Origin: Riemerella anatipestifer
Lineage (GTDB): Bacteria; Bacteroidota; Bacteroidia; Flavobacteriales; Weeksellaceae
Reading direction: 5' to 3'
DNA length: 64,000 nt
NCBI RefSeq assembly: GCF_009663465.1
Contig: NZ_QXHU01000005.1
Location: forward strand, 27,229 to 91,228
Shown here one piece after another: positions 61,736 to 64,000 of the stretch. Each line of letters starts with the position of its first letter. Within the stretch, counting starts at the first letter, position 1. Under the pieces are notes generated by a model. That model made no database searches, was not told the origin of the DNA, and was given only the letters and a program-made list of their open reading frames with translations. Made by a program: the position numbers and the translations under genes.

Positions 61736-63355
61736 TTATTTAGCTAATAGGTCTTTTACTAAAGATTTAAGCTCTGTAATCTCTGCTTTGAGTGCTTTTA
61801 CCTCTTTGTCCTTTTCTAACAGGTGTAAGTAAAGCTCCTCAATCTTCTCCACATTGGTAAGCTGGGTAGCCATAAGGTCTATATAACCTTGCTTTTTGAT
61901 AGCTTCTGCAGATTGATACCCTGGCAAATGCCCATTAGTCTTTACAAAATCTTCTACTTGGCTTAGCGTTTTAAAATTATAGTCTGCCTTTAGGCTAGAA
62001 GTACCTGTGTAATACTTTTGAAACACATAATCTGGGAAGATAGTAGCACCACTAGCTCCCGTAAAACCTGTGGCTTTTACAGTACCTGCTACTTCTAGCT
62101 TTTCTGTAGGAGCGTCTACACCAATACCTACATTATCTCCAAAACGAACTTTTCCTAGACCTGTATAGATTGCATAGTTATTTGTTGCATTTCTTATATC
62201 ATAAATATATAAGCCATAATTACTAGTTACATTATTAGTTGTTGGAACTTCGTTTTTTAATGAAATTCCAAATAACTTCGTAACTTCTGTGGAACCAACA
62301 TTTGATAATAAATTAAGTGCAGCTCCTTCATTGACTTTTAAATTTTGAATGGACAAAGCTGAGTGTGTACCATACGCTTTTGAAACCTCTCCCGCATTTT
62401 GAGCAACCTGTACAGTATTAGATCCTCCTGCTAACATATTAGCTGTCCCCGTTGAGTTAAAATAATTTTCTCCTCTTAACGCAATGGCAATATTTGTAAT
62501 ATTAGCACCCCCTCGGTAATTAACTGCACCCCAAACCCCAATAGGCATTCTATGATTTCCGCTAGTTGCGTAGGATTCAAAACTAAACACCCCGTTTCTT
62601 AATGTCCTATAATCACCTGTCCTATTTCTCTCTAAAATCATTCTATTATTATTCATCTCTCTTGAATCTGCTACTCCTCCAACATCATCAGCATCTACAA
62701 TAAAATATCTGCTATATAGCATCTTATTATAAAGTCCTGGAAAAGCAAAATACTCACTTCTGTCTAATTTAGAAGCGTTAATAATATAGTTCTCTTTTGC
62801 GACTAGGCTAGGAGTATATGTACTAACATTAGTACCATTATAAAGTTCAAAAGAATCCCTGTCTTTACTTACAAAATTTCCCTTTTGGTCAAAATACACT
62901 TCATTTTCAAAAGGCGTTGTGCCACTTCTCTTTAAGTTAATTCTGTTAGTTGTAGCATCATATACCCACTCTTGGTCTAGGTTTCCTGCGGCACTCTTTA
63001 CCCACTCCGTACCATTGTAATAGTAATAACCTTTTTCTGTAATTTTAGCGACCTTAGGGTCTACACCTGTGTAGGCATTTATAGTCCCATTGACCTTAGT
63101 AACGTCATCTATTACATACACCAAAGTCCCTTCTACAGGAGCCTCAATACTTGCCACACGAATTTTACTTAATTTCGGAGCTAAAATCCCTTCGTTGGTC
63201 TTAGCATCATCTTCGCTATTGGTTGCATTGGGCTGAACATCTAAAGTAGCTCTAGGTGAGGAGATATTAATCCCTACTTTTCCACTTTGTCCATAAACCG
63301 CTAATCCTAAGCCTAAAAAAGCTAACACACTTAATTTGGTTGTTGTTGTTTTCAT
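61736..63355 (-). CDS. Secreted fibre-like protein with C-terminal coiled coil
   Basis: This 539-residue protein has a signal peptide (LSVLAFLGLGLAVYGQ). The start of the mature part, GKVGINISSPRATLDVQP, is common to many flavobacterial surface proteins. The middle is low in recognisable motifs. A second GDNVGIGVDAPTEKLEVAGTVKATGF repeat appears near residue 415. The end, VKTNGHLPGYQSAEAIKKQG then EELYLHLLEKDKEVKALKAEI, recalls the tail-fibre-type C-terminus with a trimeric coiled coil. Function is unknown, perhaps adhesion or surface display. Confidence 0.8.
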   Translation of the reverse strand: MKTTTTKLSVLAFLGLGLAVYGQSGKVGINISSPRATLDVQPNATNSEDDAKTNEGILAPKLSKIRVASIEAPVEGTLVYVIDDVTKVNGTINAYTGVDPKVAKITEKGYYYYNGTEWVKSAAGNLDQEWVYDATTNRINLKRSGTTPFENEVYFDQKGNFVSKDRDSFELYNGTNVSTYTPSLVAKENYIINASKLDRSEYFAFPGLYNKMLYSRYFIVDADDVGGVADSREMNNNRMILERNRTGDYRTLRNGVFSFESYATSGNHRMPIGVWGAVNYRGGANITNIAIALRGENYFNSTGTANMLAGGSNTVQVAQNAGEVSKAYGTHSALSIQNLKVNEGAALNLLSNVGSTEVTKLFGISLKNEVPTTNNVTSNYGLYIYDIRNATNNYAIYTGLGKVRFGDNVGIGVDAPTEKLEVAGTVKATGFTGASGATIFPDYVFQKYYTGTSSLKADYNFKTLSQVEDFVKTNGHLPGYQSAEAIKKQGYIDLMATQLTNVEKIEELYLHLLEKDKEVKALKAEITELKSLVKDLLAK

Positions 63356-63420
63356 AAAATTTAATTTTAAAGTTGTTAATGATTTCGTTTAATTTTTTCT
63401 TTGTCATTCTTTGGGTTAAA

Positions 63421-63610
63421 AATTCCCTAGCGTGGCGTTTAGAATTTCCTAACTAGGGAATTAAGATTTCCTAGCTAGGAAAATTTTTTTTCACGGCAGG
63501 AAATTCTGAACTTCTCCTTAGGTGTTTTTTTATACACACCTGCTTCTGAAAAACCGCAGGCGTCTCGTTTAAATTTTCACGCCTGTGGTTGCCCAACCGC
63601 ACGCCTGCGG
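63421..63610. repeat. Dense cluster of overlapping inverted repeats in a 291-base gap
   Basis: Several short inverted repeats overlap. AATTCCCTAG (63421) pairs with CTAGGGAATT (63453). AGAATTTCCT (63441) pairs with AGGAAATTCT (63498). A perfect palindrome TTTCCTAGCTAGGAAA lies inside (63467-63482). Further on, CCGCAGGCGT (63554) can pair either with ACGCCTGTGG (63579) or with ACGCCTGCGG (63601). There is no gene in 63356-63646. Part of it probably acts as a terminator; the rest is unexplained. Confidence 0.75.
63549..63590 (-). terminator. Candidate terminator of the HU-related gene
   Basis: On the minus strand, AACCACAGGCGT pairs with ACGCCTGCGGTT (one mismatch) around a 15-base loop and is followed by TTTTTC. 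It lies about 60 bases after the stop of the HU-related gene. Confidence 0.55.
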
Positions 63611-63646
63611 ATTTTTTTTTCACGCGTGCCGTTTTATCGCCCTCTG

Positions 63647-64000
63647 CTAGAGCTTTTCGTAGCTTAGCGTGGCCAGCATCTTTCTCAGGTCAGAACCTGG
63701 GGTAAAGACCACCTTGGCATTTTTAATGGCTGCAGGGGTTACTTCCTCTTCTTTAGATTTTCCCTCGCTACTGATGCTCACCCTCATACTACCGAGTTCG
63801 CCTAAGCGGATAATCTGTCCTTCGGCTAGAGAAGACTGCATCACATCTACCAAAGCGTAAAGCACCGCTCTGATGTCTGCTCCGCTTACGGTGGAAATTT
63901 TCTCAATGTCCCTAGTCAGACCTGCTAAAGTTTTTTCGCTGACTACATTGGCAGAAGCGTAGTATTTTTTCTCGCCTCCACCGGCAACTCCTGGTTGCCC
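63647..64000 (-). CDS. HU-related DNA-binding protein, 3' part only
   Basis: The frame is open from the right edge through 117 codons to a stop at 63647. It reads GQPGVAGGGEKKYYASANVV, then SEKTLAGLTRDIEKISTVSGADIRAVLYALVDVMQSSLAEGQIIRLGELGSMRVSISSEG. This is the Bacteroidetes HU-related family (about 125-160 residues), with ASANVV and VVFTPGSDLRKML. Only about ten N-terminal residues are missing. A GTG at 63865 opens the same frame but would delete half the fold, so it is not the start. The role is nucleoid DNA binding. Confidence 0.9.
   Translation of the reverse strand, partial: GQPGVAGGGEKKYYASANVVSEKTLAGLTRDIEKISTVSGADIRAVLYALVDVMQSSLAEGQIIRLGELGSMRVSISSEGKSKEEEVTPAAIKNAKVVFTPGSDLRKMLATLSYEKL

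Noticed and set aside
63647..63865. 72-residue protein starting at a GTG near the right edge
   Set aside because: The frame stays open to the window edge and the upstream residues complete the HU-related fold, so this is only the end of a larger gene.
1..64000. CRISPR arrays, rRNA, tRNA, insertion sequences, toxin-antitoxin or phage-defence genes
   Set aside because: I looked for spaced direct repeats, conserved rRNA/tRNA stretches, transposase motifs and nuclease or antitoxin pairs in gaps and frames and found none.

Overview
The window looks like a chromosomal segment of a flavobacterium in the Weeksellaceae (Riemerella/Chryseobacterium/Elizabethkingia group; Riemerella is my best guess, from recognition only). 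Three things support this. The DNA is AT-rich. Start codons lack Shine-Dalgarno sequences, and many genes have the Bacteroidetes -7 promoter element TAnnTTTG a short distance upstream. The gene set is typical of the group: separate nuoC and nuoD, a short NuoG, Wza/Wzc proteins of Bacteroidetes type, a LemA/TPM cluster, type B L31 and an HU-related protein.

Region 1 (1-12.7 kb, minus strand) is the respiratory complex I operon nuoABCDEFGHIJKLMN. It is complete except that nuoN runs off the left edge. A gene for a secreted beta-barrel-like protein sits between nuoF and nuoG. A 59-residue membrane protein and a GNAT-like protein lie just upstream. Region 2 (14.2-23.1 kb) is mixed housekeeping: a membrane zinc peptidase, lpxB, an SDR epimerase gene broken by one in-frame stop, a DPP-IV-type peptidase, lemA with two TPM-domain genes, folA and rimO.

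Region 3 (23.2-49.9 kb, all minus strand) is a Wzx/Wzy-type surface polysaccharide locus (O-antigen or capsule). It starts at a promoter before a membrane-bound 4,6-dehydratase gene and ends at a hairpin after rmlA. It encodes export and chain-length control (Wza, Wzc), flippase, polymerase, two initiating phosphoglycosyl transferases, five other glycosyltransferases, a GT-C-like membrane protein and a secreted beta-helix protein. The enzymes predict UDP-GalNAcA (TviB/TviC pair), a UDP-QuiNAc or UDP-FucNAc type sugar (WbpM/WbpV-like pair) and dTDP-Fuc4NAc (RmlA, RmlB, WecE, WecD). RmlC is present without RmlD. The last seven genes (rmlC to rmlA) may form a separately transcribed module that decorates the glycan from the periplasmic side.

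Region 4 (50.0-64.0 kb) is core metabolism: recX, glyA, pgi, folD, a CRP-family regulator, hchA (Hsp31), an SDR, aroA, a MazG-like hydrolase, a beta-helix lipoprotein, rpmE2 (L31 type B), a GlmU-like transferase, a fibre-like secreted protein and the 3' part of an HU-related gene. The most striking regulatory site is a perfect TGTGA-N6-TCACA operator between the CRP-family gene and hchA. I saw no rRNA, tRNA, CRISPR array, insertion sequence or prophage.
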